Below, one piece after another: positions 47,188 through 57,018 of a stretch of 64,000 nt of DNA. Made by a program: the position numbers and the translations under genes. Every line of letters begins with the position of its first letter. Positions within the stretch are counted from its first letter, which is position 1. The stretch lies in NCBI GenBank assembly GCA_003214175.1, contig QCLZ01000005.1, forward strand, positions 50,064 to 114,063, written 5' to 3'. The notes beneath the pieces were generated by a model. The model did not search any database and was not told the origin of the DNA. It saw only the letters and a program-made list of their open reading frames with translations. Source of the DNA: Prochlorococcus sp. AG-418-I20 (GTDB lineage Bacteria; Cyanobacteriota; Cyanobacteriia; PCC-6307; Cyanobiaceae).

Positions 47188-49644
47188 TCAATTCAAGAAA
47201 TCATGAATGAATTTATTATCAGAATTATCAATAAGTATATTCCTTAAAACAATATTTTCTTTTAAATCAGGATCATCACAAACAATTTTAATAGCCTCTT
47301 CACGAGCCTTATCAATAAGAAATTTATTGTTAGGTAAATTGTCCAGTACAAAATCAGGCAATCCAGATTGTCTATAGCCTAAAATCTGGCCTGGTCCTCT
47401 AAGCTCCAAGTCTTTTTCAGCTATATAAAAGCCATCATTAGATTTTTGCAAAACACAAAGTCGCTTATTTTCTAATCCATTTTTATTGGAGGTTACCAGA
47501 TAACAAAAAGATTTTGTTGATCCCCTACCAACTCTCCCCCTTAATTGATGTAGCTGGGACAATCCAAATCTGTCCGAATTATAAATAATCATAATTGTGG
47601 CGTTAGGCACATCAATACCAACCTCAATTACTGTGGTTGAAACCAATATATTAATTTCATTCTTTAAAAAAGAATTAATGACTTCATTCTTTTCTTGTGA
47701 ACTTAATTTGCCATGTAATAATCCAACTTTTTTGTTAAAAAAGACCTCTTCTGATAAATATTTAAATGTTTTCTTTGCGGAGCTTAAATTCATTTTTTCT
47801 GAATCTTCTATAAGTGGCAAAATCACATAAGCCTGCTTTCCCTTATTTATCTCATCCTCAACAATCTTAAACAAGTTAGTTAAATCATCTTCTGAAATTA
47901 TTTTTGTAGTTATAGGAACTCTCCCAGGAGGGAGTTCTGTAATCTGACTCACATCTAAATCACCATAAATAGAAAGCGCAAGAGTCCTTGGAATTGGTGT
48001 TGCTGTCATTGATAACAAGTTAGTATTTTCTCCTTTATTTAGTAATCTATTTCTTTGAGTAACTCCAAATCTATGTTGTTCATCAATTACGACCATCCCT
48101 AATGCATTAAAGATGACTTTATCCTCAAATAATGCATGAGTACCTACTAGGATATCAACTAGTCCATTTTTCAAATTAGAGAAAATTTCTTTTCTCTTTT
48201 TTTGAGGAGTATTCCCGGTAAGTAGTTCAACAGAAACTAAAAGGGGATTCAAATATTTTAATAAATTTTTATAGTGTTGTTCTGCCAATACCTCAGTTGG
48301 GACCATAAATGCACCTTGCAGGTTTTTTTCAATGACAAGTAAAAGAGAGGCTATTGCAATTATGGTTTTACCGCTGCCAACATCCCCCTGAAGCAATCTA
48401 GACATTGGTACGGGATTAGATAAGTCATTCTTAATTTCATTTAAAACATTTTCTTGAGATTTTGTTAATTCAAAAGGAAAAGTATTTAAGAATTCTTTTA
48501 ATAAAGATTTCTTTCGAGGTAATTTCTGGGAAGTTACATTTCTGTTTGTCTTTCTTTTTCTAAGTAGGAACTTAATTTGAAGTAGGAATAACTCATCAAA
48601 AACCAAACGTTTTTTTGACTCAATAAGTGCCTGTTGAGTTGGTGGAAAATGAATATTAATCAACGACTCTCCTTTTGATAATAAGGATAATGAATCAAGT
48701 TGGTTTTTATTTAAAATTTCTGGATATTGCTTTGCATAAATTAGTACCTTTTTCATGAGTTTTATAAAACTCATATTTGATAATGCTTCACCTAATGAAT
48801 ACAACGGTAATATTTTGCCTGAGAAATTAAAATTATCATTGTTATCCTTAAGAATTTCGATCTGCGGATCTACAAAAGTTTTGCCATACTCTGTCAATTT
48901 AATCTTACCGGAAATTGCTAATTTGGTTCCAGGAGTATACAAAGATTTTTGAGATGTGAAGAAGGAGTAAGATCTAAATCTTCTTCCTAAAAAAAATTTT
49001 GTAACCTTTATTGAAGACGTTTCATCAGAAACAACAAAATTCATTATTGATAAATTACTATTCTTTTTACTCTTATGAATATAAAATCTCTTAACGTTAG
49101 CGATGCACGTGTATAAATTATCTGGTTTTAAATTTATTATCTTAACCCTATTCGTATAGTCTAGATATGTTCGTGGGAAATAATTAATTAGATCTTTTAT
49201 ATGAAATATCCCTAATTCATTAAGCTTATTTTTATAAACTTTTCCTACATTTTTTATTAATGAAATATCTGAATCAAAAGACAAACTAGAATCAGCTTTA
49301 TTCAGAAAAACTTTATTAGAAATATTTTTAGAACTTTCTATTTCAAGAGTTTTTCCTAATTTATAAAGATTTTTTCTTGTATCTATAATTAATCTTTTTC
49401 TTTGATTTTCATCTAATTTATTATATTCATAATACTTTTTAGAAAATTCATAAAATATCGTTAAATACTCTTCTGAGATATTTAGATTATCTAGTTTTTG
49501 CAATGATTCATGCAAATAATCATTAAAATATTTTTCTCTTCCTAAAGTATTAATAAATTTGTTTTCAGTTTCGATAGTAAGAGACTTTTGAAGAGGTCTT
49601 ATCCAATCTTTAATTAATTTATCATTATTCCCGCTAATAGTCAC
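47188..49644 (-). CDS. recG: ATP-dependent DNA helicase RecG
   Basis: An 818-residue superfamily II helicase that regresses stalled forks and processes R-loops. An OB-fold wedge domain precedes the helicase core. Motif I GDVGSGKTIIA, motif II VIDEQHRFGV (DEQH), motif III SMTATPIPRTLAL and motif VI QLRGRVGRG are intact. The N-terminus carries an extra 150 or so Lys/Asn-rich residues before the wedge, typical of the longer cyanobacterial form. Confidence 0.96.
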   Translation of the reverse strand: MTISGNNDKLIKDWIRPLQKSLTIETENKFINTLGREKYFNDYLHESLQKLDNLNISEEYLTIFYEFSKKYYEYNKLDENQRKRLIIDTRKNLYKLGKTLEIESSKNISNKVFLNKADSSLSFDSDISLIKNVGKVYKNKLNELGIFHIKDLINYFPRTYLDYTNRVKIINLKPDNLYTCIANVKRFYIHKSKKNSNLSIMNFVVSDETSSIKVTKFFLGRRFRSYSFFTSQKSLYTPGTKLAISGKIKLTEYGKTFVDPQIEILKDNNDNFNFSGKILPLYSLGEALSNMSFIKLMKKVLIYAKQYPEILNKNQLDSLSLLSKGESLINIHFPPTQQALIESKKRLVFDELFLLQIKFLLRKRKTNRNVTSQKLPRKKSLLKEFLNTFPFELTKSQENVLNEIKNDLSNPVPMSRLLQGDVGSGKTIIAIASLLLVIEKNLQGAFMVPTEVLAEQHYKNLLKYLNPLLVSVELLTGNTPQKKRKEIFSNLKNGLVDILVGTHALFEDKVIFNALGMVVIDEQHRFGVTQRNRLLNKGENTNLLSMTATPIPRTLALSIYGDLDVSQITELPPGRVPITTKIISEDDLTNLFKIVEDEINKGKQAYVILPLIEDSEKMNLSSAKKTFKYLSEEVFFNKKVGLLHGKLSSQEKNEVINSFLKNEINILVSTTVIEVGIDVPNATIMIIYNSDRFGLSQLHQLRGRVGRGSTKSFCYLVTSNKNGLENKRLCVLQKSNDGFYIAEKDLELRGPGQILGYRQSGLPDFVLDNLPNNKFLIDKAREEAIKIVCDDPDLKENIVLRNILIDNSDNKFIHDFLN

Positions 49645-49666
49645 ATTTGAAAAAAGAGTTATTTTT

Positions 49667-50743
49667 TCAACGTATCTTATTCAAAGTTATTTCTTTTTGC
49701 CTCCAATATGTCTCTTTTTTAATCAAATGCTGAAATTGATTTTTTAGCTCATTTATTTTGTTCCTTTGAATAGAAAGATTTAAATTTTTAAACTCTAACT
49801 CAACAGTAGATATATTGAAGAAAATAATGCTTGGCAAATCATTACCGTTTAATGATGACTGATTTAAGTTTAATTCGAAGTTAATAACAAAAGGATGTGG
49901 ATGTTTTATCATAAAATTTTTGCCTACTAAGTAATTAAAGGAATCTTTAGATATCATCTTTTTTAATAGATTTGCCTTGAATAATTCTTGGTTAATATTA
50001 TATGAAAGGTTTGACAGTAAATTTTCCAATGACTTGTCTATTAAATCAAAATCATTAAGAATCTGATTTTCTGGTAAATTATCCACCTGATTAATATTTT
50101 CTTGTTTTGGATATCTTTGTTTTTCCACCTTTTCTTCTCCTATTAACTCAAGTAGTGAGGAAATAAATTGTTTTTCAACTCCTAAATTTTCAATAATATT
50201 GTTTTTAGATAAATAATTATTATGGTCGTTATTATCTAAATCAAGTGATACTAATTTCTCATAATTATGGGCTTGATAATATTCACAAGTATTTGAAAAG
50301 TCTTTACTAATTTCAAACTGAGTGGGTTCTTTTAATTGAAAAACATCTGCATATTGAAACTTTTCTTTTTGATCATCCTTTGTTTTTGTGGAACCATCAA
50401 AAATAGTAAAATTAATTTCCTTATTTATATTTTTTTCAATTTCCTTTATCTTTAATTGTTCTAGTGTAAAAAAGGGCAAATTCGTAAATACTAATTTACT
50501 TATTTTTTTTTCAAAACGACTACAGAATTCATTTTCATTTAAGAAATTATCACTGATTGTTGAATAACTATATATTTGATTAAGGCCTTTTTCTACAGAG
50601 ATGAAAAGTAGATCTCTTACGAGATTAAGATAAATTTCATATTCCTTATAAATATTTCTAGTTAATATTCTTTTTTGTATTTCTGCTCTCTCTAATTGAG
50701 AATTAATTTTATCTATATCTATGTAATTATTCAAATCGTTCAA
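49667..50743 (-). CDS. Hypothetical protein, about 358 residues, downstream of tsf
   Basis: The open frame extends back to 50857 inside tsf, but that 110-bp overlap is unlikely. A TTG at 50743, 5 bp after the tsf stop (MNDLNNYIDIDKI...), is a better start. The product is acidic, Asn/Lys/Leu-rich and predicted helical, with a C-terminal beta-like part (FMIKHPHPFVINFELN, PSIIFFNISTVELEF). No membrane helix or enzyme motif is evident. It sits between tsf and recG on the same strand. Family not recognised. Confidence 0.7.
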   Translation of the reverse strand: MNDLNNYIDIDKINSQLERAEIQKRILTRNIYKEYEIYLNLVRDLLFISVEKGLNQIYSYSTISDNFLNENEFCSRFEKKISKLVFTNLPFFTLEQLKIKEIEKNINKEINFTIFDGSTKTKDDQKEKFQYADVFQLKEPTQFEISKDFSNTCEYYQAHNYEKLVSLDLDNNDHNNYLSKNNIIENLGVEKQFISSLLELIGEEKVEKQRYPKQENINQVDNLPENQILNDFDLIDKSLENLLSNLSYNINQELFKANLLKKMISKDSFNYLVGKNFMIKHPHPFVINFELNLNQSSLNGNDLPSIIFFNISTVELEFKNLNLSIQRNKINELKNQFQHLIKKETYWRQKEITLNKIR

Positions 50744-50747
50744 GTAA

Positions 50748-51404
50748 CTAGTTTGTTTGCATTGATGCAACCTCTTCAGCAAAGTCCATCTGATTTTTTT
50801 CGATACCTTCACCCAATGTATATCTTGTAAAGCGTCTAACTTTGATATTTTCTCCAATTTTTGCTGCTGCTTGTTTTACAAGATCCTCAACTGTTAGAGA
50901 ACTATCTTTAATGTAGGGTTGTGAAAGCAAAACAAGCTCATTAAGTCTTTTTGCTATTCTCCCTTCAACTATTTTTTCTTTAATTTGTTCTGGTTTTCCT
51001 GACAAATCATCCCTACCCATTTCAATCTGCTTTTCTTTTTTCACAACATTTTCTGGTATTTCATCAATGGAAACATACTCAACATTTGGGCAAGCTGCTA
51101 CTTGCATTGATACATCTTTCAACAGAGATTGGAATATATCACCTCTAGCAACGAAATCAGTTTCACAATTTAACTCTAGTAAAACTCCGACTCTTGATCC
51201 AGTATGGATATAACTACCAATTGACCCTTCGGCGGCTACTCTTCCCGATTTCTTCTCAGCACTAGCTATGCCTTTCTTTCTTAACCATTCCAAAGCTTTA
51301 TCTAGATTTCCTTCCGTTTCGTTAAGTGCTTTTTTGCAGTCCATCATTCCTGCGCCAGTTTTGTCTCTAAGATCTTTTACAAGTTTTGCTGTAATGTTTC
51401 CCAT
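50748..51404 (-). CDS. tsf: Elongation factor Ts
   Basis: A 218-residue GDP/GTP exchange factor for EF-Tu. [19 protein letters not shown] is the N-terminal UBA-type domain with the TDFV exchange motif seen in NCETDFVAR. The core is short, as in cyanobacteria. It follows rpsB by 44 bp, the standard rpsB-tsf operon. Confidence 0.97.
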   Translation of the reverse strand: MGNITAKLVKDLRDKTGAGMMDCKKALNETEGNLDKALEWLRKKGIASAEKKSGRVAAEGSIGSYIHTGSRVGVLLELNCETDFVARGDIFQSLLKDVSMQVAACPNVEYVSIDEIPENVVKKEKQIEMGRDDLSGKPEQIKEKIVEGRIAKRLNELVLLSQPYIKDSSLTVEDLVKQAAAKIGENIKVRRFTRYTLGEGIEKNQMDFAEEVASMQTN

Positions 51405-51448
51405 GTGAAGTAATAAAAAATAGTGAACAATAAGTTTTAAATTGGAAT

Positions 51449-52153
51449 TTAATTTTTTCTTTCGGAATTAGAGCCCTTTCTACCCTCATTTATGGCATCT
51501 GCAAGTCTTCCTAAAATAAGTTGAACAGATCTTACTGCATCATCGTTACAAGGAATTGGAACTTCACACAAATCCGGATCACAGTTTGTATCTAACATAG
51601 ATACTAGTGAGATATCTAGTTTCCTAGCTTCAAGTACTGCATTTGATTCTCTTCTCTGATCTACCAACACAATCACGTCTGGTAATCTTCTCATGCCCTT
51701 AAGTCCGCCAAGGTATTTTTGTAATCTTTCAAGTTCTCTTCTTAAAACTGCAGCTTCTTTTTTAGGCCTCATTGCTATAGAACCACTACTTTCCATTCTT
51801 TCAAGATCTTTCAATCTTTCTATTCTAGCTTTCATAGTTGTCCAATTAGTCAACATACCTCCAAGCCATCTTTGATTTACGTATGCAGCTCCACATCTAG
51901 AAGCTTCTTGGGCTACTACGTCTGATGCTTGTTTTTTTGTTCCTACGAAAAGGAATCGTTTCCCACTTTTTGCTGCATTTCTTGTCCATTTATAGGCATT
52001 GTTCATACATAATGCCGTTTTTACGAGATCAATTATATGTACCCCATTTCTTGCGCAATATATATATTTAGACATCTTGGGATTCCAACGTCTAGTTTGA
52101 TGCCCAAAGTGAGCACCAGCTTCCATCATTTCAGATAGTGATACAACAGCCAT
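51449..52153 (-). CDS. rpsB: 30S ribosomal protein S2
   Basis: A 234-residue ribosomal protein. [39 protein letters not shown] and [10 protein letters not shown] are all diagnostic. There is no Shine-Dalgarno at the usual distance; a GGAGG lies 23 bases upstream of the ATG in the loop of a pseudoknot-capable leader (52165-52228). This suggests that the leader shapes initiation. Confidence 0.98.
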   Translation of the reverse strand: MAVVSLSEMMEAGAHFGHQTRRWNPKMSKYIYCARNGVHIIDLVKTALCMNNAYKWTRNAAKSGKRFLFVGTKKQASDVVAQEASRCGAAYVNQRWLGGMLTNWTTMKARIERLKDLERMESSGSIAMRPKKEAAVLRRELERLQKYLGGLKGMRRLPDVIVLVDQRRESNAVLEARKLDISLVSMLDTNCDPDLCEVPIPCNDDAVRSVQLILGRLADAINEGRKGSNSERKN

Positions 52154-52164
52154 AATTTAAAAAG

Positions 52165-52228
52165 GTTTCGGGTTAGCCTCCATCTGACTGGGAATTTATA
52201 TTAATAAATCACCCGAAACTGTCAGATG
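52165..52228 (-). promoter_or_regulatory. rpsB leader with pseudoknot-forming potential
   Basis: Read as RNA from the minus strand, four segments occur in the order B', A', B, A. CATCTGAC (52228-52221) pairs with GTCAGATG (52188-52181), and GTTTCGGGT on the minus strand (ACCCGAAAC on plus, 52211-52219) pairs with its complement at 52165-52173. The two perfect stems (8 and 9 bp) cross, giving an H-type pseudoknot. Within the 22-nt loop a third hairpin is possible (ATTTAT/ATAAAT, 52194-52199 with 52204-52209). The last stem ends 11 nt before the rpsB ATG. Confidence 0.7.
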
Positions 52229-52281
52229 TGTGGATTTAATTTTAATAATTGTAGCAAGTGATGAGTATTTCTAAAAGTTTT

Positions 52282-53193
52282 TTATTTTAATTTGGTTAAC
52301 TGATTAATGTAAATCATATTTAAAGGTATCCTCAGTATCTCAAGTGCGAGTCTATTTCTCCTAACATTTACTAGAAACCTTAATAAGGGCAGGATTCTAT
52401 TAACGCTTATTAAGCCTCCCAAGCAAAGAATATACCAAAGTAAAATATGAAGAGGAGTTAATTGAATCATAAATCTAACTCTTAAGTTAGGATGTTTCTT
52501 ATAAAACACTAAAGCCATTTTTGCCCTTTCCTTTTCTTGAGCTATTAATGATTCTATTTGTTCGCAATTAAATGGTGGATGCCAATGAAAACCCACTGCA
52601 TTTGGACATTTAATTAATTTTGTCCCTATTTTTTTTAACCTTTCTCCAAGTTCCAAATCCTCCCAACCGTAAAGACTAAAAGAGGTATCAAATAAGCCGA
52701 CCTTTAAAATTAATTCTTTAGATATCGCAACATTACCAGTAGCGAAATAAGCAAAAGAAGTATCAATTATTTTATGCTTTTCACTTTGAGGATTTAGAAA
52801 ATTAGATGTATTCACTACCGAGCCATAGGTAAAACATTTTTGGTCATTTTTTTTCCAATAAGCAAGTAATTTTTCTACATGGCAAGTTATAAAATCATCT
52901 AAGACGATAAGATCACTGTCAATAAATATAATAATTTCATATTTTGATTTAATCACCCCGAGATTTCTTCCTAATGCAGGTCCTCCATGTTTTTGTTGAA
53001 ATAAAACCACATGTGGGAAATTAGCTTTATTGTTATTTATCCATGAACTTGTACCATCCGTAGATCCATCATCAACTACTATTACTTCATAATTACTAAC
53101 ATTTGTATTTAACTTTTGATTCTCTAGCGCAACTAGACATTTCTCTAATATAGGTTTTCTATTGTAAGTCGGTATAACAATACTTACATTCAT
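52282..53193 (-). CDS. Family 2 glycosyltransferase
   Basis: A 303-residue GT-A enzyme from the ATG at 53193 (a GTG two codons earlier is less likely). VSIVIPTYNRKPILEKCL and VVDDGSTDGT open the fold; the metal DxD is FIDSDLIV; GGPALGRNLG and YGWEDLELGERLKK (the ED acceptor-binding motif) follow. The C-terminal stretch (LHILLWYILCLGGLISV) may attach to membrane. It is likely to act in surface polysaccharide or glycolipid synthesis; the sugar is unknown. Confidence 0.88.
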   Translation of the reverse strand: MNVSIVIPTYNRKPILEKCLVALENQKLNTNVSNYEVIVVDDGSTDGTSSWINNNKANFPHVVLFQQKHGGPALGRNLGVIKSKYEIIIFIDSDLIVLDDFITCHVEKLLAYWKKNDQKCFTYGSVVNTSNFLNPQSEKHKIIDTSFAYFATGNVAISKELILKVGLFDTSFSLYGWEDLELGERLKKIGTKLIKCPNAVGFHWHPPFNCEQIESLIAQEKERAKMALVFYKKHPNLRVRFMIQLTPLHILLWYILCLGGLISVNRILPLLRFLVNVRRNRLALEILRIPLNMIYINQLTKLK

Positions 53194-53255
53194 GATCACG
53201 ATTTAGATATTAATAATGAATAGGACTCCAAAAAAGTAAAAATAAAAGATATTGC

Positions 53256-53405
53256 CTAATCAGCAGCTCCGCCATTATTTGCTGTACCTGTTACATTCCC
53301 ACCCTCAGGTCTACCATCAGCTCTCAATTTACGTTTTTTGAACTTTCTAGCATATGCACGATTACGTTCCTGCTTTTCTTTTTTTAGATTCCTTCTCTTA
53401 GACAT
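53256..53405 (-). CDS. Small basic protein, 49 residues
   Basis: An ATG frame in the gap upstream of the glycosyltransferase. The first 28 residues are very basic (MSKRRNLKKEKQERNRAYAR then KFKKRKLRA), and the tail is Gly/Asn-rich (RPEGGNVTGTANNGGAAD). This charge layout resembles small ribosome-associated proteins or rRNA-binding peptides, but I cannot name a family. Starts 19 bp after the devA stop, so it may end the pcyA-dev transcript. Confidence 0.75.
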   Translation of the reverse strand: MSKRRNLKKEKQERNRAYARKFKKRKLRADGRPEGGNVTGTANNGGAAD

Positions 53406-53423
53406 GAAATTTTTAACTTTTAA

Positions 53424-54152
53424 TTATATTAGCTCACCATGAGCACTAAATATTTTACCATCTTCCATATTTAATATCCTATCTGCCATATCAGAAATTC
53501 TTGGATCATGAGTCACCATAAGTACAGAACAATTTTGCTCTTTCGCAAGTTTTCTTAAAAGGGTTACTATTTCTCTACCCGTTACACTATCTAAAGCAGA
53601 AGTTGGTTCATCAGCTAGTAAAAGTTTTGGGTTAGCAGATAATGCCCGAGCAATTGCTACTCTCTGTTTCTGACCACCAGATAAATCATTAGGTAACTTT
53701 TTATAATGATCTTCTAACCCTACTGCTGACAACCAATTTCGTGCTATTTCGCGCCTTTGCAAATATGTTAAACCTTTAATTAGATCAGCGCCCATTTGAA
53801 CATTTTGTTCAGCAGTTAAACATCTCAAAAGATTATGACCTTGAAAAATCATGCCAATACTTCTCCTGAGAATCTGACGCGTTTTTCTTGATGCTCCATT
53901 TAACTGATTATTTAAAACAGTTAAATCCCCACTTTGGCAGGTTCTTAAAGCACCAATTAAGGTTAAAAGAGTCGTTTTACCACACCCAGAAGGTCCTTTT
54001 AAAAGAACCAACTCTCCTTTTTCAATATTTAAATTAACGTCATCAAGAACTTGTTTTTTATTTTCATTTTTTCCATAAAAGTGACTCAAATTATTTATTG
54101 AGACTGTTTTCAAGTTTTTAATGTTTTTTTTTAGTTGATTACCATTAGTCAT
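53424..54152 (-). CDS. devA: DevA-family ABC exporter ATPase
   Basis: A 242-residue ATPase of the LolD/MacB-like DevA group. Walker A GPSGCGKTTLL, signature LSGGQKQRVAIARAL, Walker B LLADEPTSALD and switch H VTHDPRISD. With DevB and DevC it would drive an export complex spanning to the outer membrane; in heterocystous species this exports glycolipids. It begins 13 bp after devC. Confidence 0.92.
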   Translation of the reverse strand: MTNGNQLKKNIKNLKTVSINNLSHFYGKNENKKQVLDDVNLNIEKGELVLLKGPSGCGKTTLLTLIGALRTCQSGDLTVLNNQLNGASRKTRQILRRSIGMIFQGHNLLRCLTAEQNVQMGADLIKGLTYLQRREIARNWLSAVGLEDHYKKLPNDLSGGQKQRVAIARALSANPKLLLADEPTSALDSVTGREIVTLLRKLAKEQNCSVLMVTHDPRISDMADRILNMEDGKIFSAHGELI

Positions 54153-54165
54153 TTAAATTAAATTA

Positions 54166-55338
54166 TTAGAAAATTTCGGCAGGATCGGCGTCAACTAATT
54201 TTCGCATAGCAATCCCAGCTGAACCCATACACATTACTAAAACTAATACGAAAATTAAAATCGTTTTATCGGCATCCATTATTATTGGAAGCTTAGTAGA
54301 ACTTCTTATAACTGAGTAAAGTATTTGACCAGAAAAATACGCAGGTAAATAACCAAACAAAGCCAACAAAAATCCCTCTCTAGCTACTACGAAGAAAAGT
54401 GATTTCAGTCTATAACCCATTGCCAATAATGTAGCGTACTCAGGGAGGTGGTCTGTAACGTCGCTATAAAGAATTTGATAAACGACAACACATCCCACAA
54501 CAAAGCCCATCAAAGCTCCCAAACTAAATATAAAACCTATTGCAGTACTGTTTTTCCAATAATTCTTTTCAAATTCTATAAATTGATTTTTTGTAAGAAC
54601 TCGAACATCATTTGGAAGTGAATTGTTTAAAATTCTTGCAACAAATTCATGATCAGATCCTTTCTTAAGCTTTACCAGACCAATTTCAATACTTCCGGGA
54701 GGATTCGCAGGGAATAGTCTTAAGAAGGTTTCTCGGCTAGTTATCAAATTACCGTCTGCACCAAAGGATGGTCCCAACTCGACAAGACCTTCAACAATTA
54801 CTCTTTTCCCAGCAACCTCAGTTTCAACTTTTTGATCTGATAAAAACCATTCTTCAATTGGTCCAAATTCAGGTCTAGAAAGCCTGTCAAAAAGAACTCT
54901 TGATGGATTTCTCAATTTATAAGCATTTTTTGAGAATCCTTCATCTAGTAGAAGTGAGTCCGATGGGTTAAATCCTAACGCAAGTATAGATCTAGTTTTT
55001 AAATTTTCCGGATTTCTCCAAAGTAGATAATTCAAATTGACAGGTGCAATTTTATCTACATCCTCTACAGCAAGAGTCTGAATCAATCTTCTTTTTGGAA
55101 ATCCACTCATGCTAATAGAACTTTTAGATCTAGGACTTATTAAAACAAGATCAGCATCTAAAAGTTTATGAATAGTTACGCTCGTATCAAATAAGCCATC
55201 TCGGAAACCTAGTTGCATAAACATCAAAATTCCTGCAAAACTTATTCCTGCGATAGCCACAATCAACCTTAAAGGTTGTCTGGTCAACAACAGCCAGGCT
55301 AAGGGTATTTTTCTAAATTTAAAAAAAGAAAAATTCAT
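54166..55338 (-). CDS. devC: DevC-family ABC exporter permease
   Basis: A 390-residue FtsX/MacB-type permease. One N-terminal helix (PLRLIVAIAGISFAGILMFMQLG), a large periplasmic domain and three C-terminal helices form the usual topology. RIPLAWLLLTRQ opens it. Its ATG shares a base with the devB stop (TAATG), so the two are translationally coupled. Confidence 0.92.
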   Translation of the reverse strand: MNFSFFKFRKIPLAWLLLTRQPLRLIVAIAGISFAGILMFMQLGFRDGLFDTSVTIHKLLDADLVLISPRSKSSISMSGFPKRRLIQTLAVEDVDKIAPVNLNYLLWRNPENLKTRSILALGFNPSDSLLLDEGFSKNAYKLRNPSRVLFDRLSRPEFGPIEEWFLSDQKVETEVAGKRVIVEGLVELGPSFGADGNLITSRETFLRLFPANPPGSIEIGLVKLKKGSDHEFVARILNNSLPNDVRVLTKNQFIEFEKNYWKNSTAIGFIFSLGALMGFVVGCVVVYQILYSDVTDHLPEYATLLAMGYRLKSLFFVVAREGFLLALFGYLPAYFSGQILYSVIRSSTKLPIIMDADKTILIFVLVLVMCMGSAGIAMRKLVDADPAEIF

Positions 55339-56252
55339 TAAGGAATAAATCTTGCAATAACTTTCATCCCTGCGTAATTTTGAACAAGATCTATTGACTC
55401 TTTATCTAGTTTTACCAGTACCTCTATAATCCGCGAATCGGCATCTCCAGTTGGGTCAGTTGATAAAACTTTTCTTTGCTTTACTTGAGGACTTATTCTT
55501 ATTACCTTACCTCTAAGAGTTTCTTTAAAACCACCATTTTCACTAATTAATTCAACATTCTGAGAAATAAAGACTCTATCAATATCAGATTCATAAACTT
55601 CAATCAGCGCCTCCATCTCTTGACTAGAACCAATATCCATAATGCCTTCACTTTTAGGCCTCTCACCAACTCTCGTATTTATCTCTAATATGAAGCCGTC
55701 AATCGGACTACTTAATTTAGAATTAAACAGATCTATTTCAATATTTTTTTTATCTCCGATAAGGTTTATTTTTTGTTTTTGCAACTTTAGTAATTCATCT
55801 TTTCTTTGAGATAACTGTACAAAAGAATATGCATCTTTACTCAATGCCAGCTCATATCTTTTAATTTGATCTTTTTTTAAAGCAATTTCTTCGTTAATGG
55901 TTTTAAGTAGATCATCATTCCTCTCGAGATCAACAATTAACTTTTCCCTGTTTTCAAAAATCGCAAGGATATCTCCTTTTTTTACAAAATCACCTTCTTT
56001 TACAAGTATTTCTACTATGCGCGGCGATGAACCAAACTGAGTAATGGGAGCTGCCAATTGTCTGATCTCTCCCGAAGGAGAAAGTTGACCTAGTGCAGCA
56101 ACAGCTGTAATGGATGGTATTGAATCTGAAGCTATTTCTTCTTTTGACTTGGAATTTGTCTTGTAATTACTAGAACAGGAAATAATTCCGAAAGTCAATG
56201 GAATAAGTAATAATAAACAAACAGATAACTTTTTAAATATTTTTATATCCAT
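55338..56252 (-). CDS. devB: DevB-family membrane fusion protein (HlyD-like)
   Basis: A 304-residue periplasmic adaptor with a likely lipoprotein signal (LLLIPLTFGIISC, Cys near residue 26), a biotinyl-lipoyl-like split domain (GDFVKKGDILAIFENRE and SPIDGFILEINTRVGERP), a central coiled coil and a C-terminal beta barrel. It would connect DevC to an outer-membrane TolC-type channel. The start overlaps the pcyA stop by one base (TAATG). Confidence 0.9.
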   Translation of the reverse strand: MDIKIFKKLSVCLLLLIPLTFGIISCSSNYKTNSKSKEEIASDSIPSITAVAALGQLSPSGEIRQLAAPITQFGSSPRIVEILVKEGDFVKKGDILAIFENREKLIVDLERNDDLLKTINEEIALKKDQIKRYELALSKDAYSFVQLSQRKDELLKLQKQKINLIGDKKNIEIDLFNSKLSSPIDGFILEINTRVGERPKSEGIMDIGSSQEMEALIEVYESDIDRVFISQNVELISENGGFKETLRGKVIRISPQVKQRKVLSTDPTGDADSRIIEVLVKLDKESIDLVQNYAGMKVIARFIP

Positions 56253-56977
56253 TAAAAATCGAACAATACAGTTTTCATATAATTATTTACCCACTTCTCA
56301 TCAAAATATTTTAGAAGAACCATGCTTGTTTTTTCATTTTTCATTTGTTGCGCACAATAATTCTTTTGATAATCAATTCTCTCTTGAATAATTTCTTTAT
56401 TAAATTCAGGTTTTGCCTCCTTGCTTATATTAATCAAAATGGAGAGGTAATGATTAACTACACTGCAGAAACATTTTTCTTCAGATTCACTTTTTAATGA
56501 AGCAAAAAATACATTTTTAGAGAATATTTCGCCCCATTTAGGAATCTGCCTTAATGAGGTAAAAGAGCTTTTATCCACTTTAGAAAGAAGATTTTCGTAC
56601 TTCAACTCTTGATTTACAGAAACTGGCGATAAATCAACAATTGCAGCGGAAACAATATCATTTATTTTTACTAAGTCCATTCCAAAGATAGGTATATCAA
56701 ACTTTGGATTAGGGAAGAAAACGGCATGTAGAATCTTTAGATTTTGAGAAAATTCTGCAACTTCAATATGTAATTTTCTAAATCCTTTAGCTTCGTGAAA
56801 TTCGTTTTCTATTGTAAGTTCTCTTCCTAATTCGTTAGATATTATATTTGTAAGCTTTGGATCAATTTTTATACTTTTTAGGTTCTCAAGCATGGATCTC
56901 TGCTCTCTAATATTTCGCAATAAGTTCAAAATAAGAGGGTCTTTTAAATTGGTTTTAGTTAAAGATTCAGACAACAA
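56252..56977 (-). CDS. pcyA: Phycocyanobilin:ferredoxin oxidoreductase
   Basis: A 241-residue ferredoxin-dependent bilin reductase that turns biliverdin IXalpha into phycocyanobilin. The residues matching the Synechocystis active site are present: E72 (HIEVAE), H84 (ILHAV) and D101 (GMDLV). High-light Prochlorococcus lacks phycobilisomes, so this is a relic kept for a photoreceptor or a reduced phycoerythrin. It is the first gene of a coupled pcyA-devB-devC-devA unit. Confidence 0.93.
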   Translation of the reverse strand: MLSESLTKTNLKDPLILNLLRNIREQRSMLENLKSIKIDPKLTNIISNELGRELTIENEFHEAKGFRKLHIEVAEFSQNLKILHAVFFPNPKFDIPIFGMDLVKINDIVSAAIVDLSPVSVNQELKYENLLSKVDKSSFTSLRQIPKWGEIFSKNVFFASLKSESEEKCFCSVVNHYLSILINISKEAKPEFNKEIIQERIDYQKNYCAQQMKNEKTSMVLLKYFDEKWVNNYMKTVLFDF

Positions 56978-57018
56978 GGCTAAAAAGGACCAAAATGAAT
57001 GTTAAAGAAAGGATTTAA

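Noticed and set aside
50744..50857. Extended N-terminus of the 396-codon frame overlapping tsf
   Set aside because: The 110-bp overlap with a conserved gene is unlikely; a TTG 5 bp after the tsf stop is a better start.
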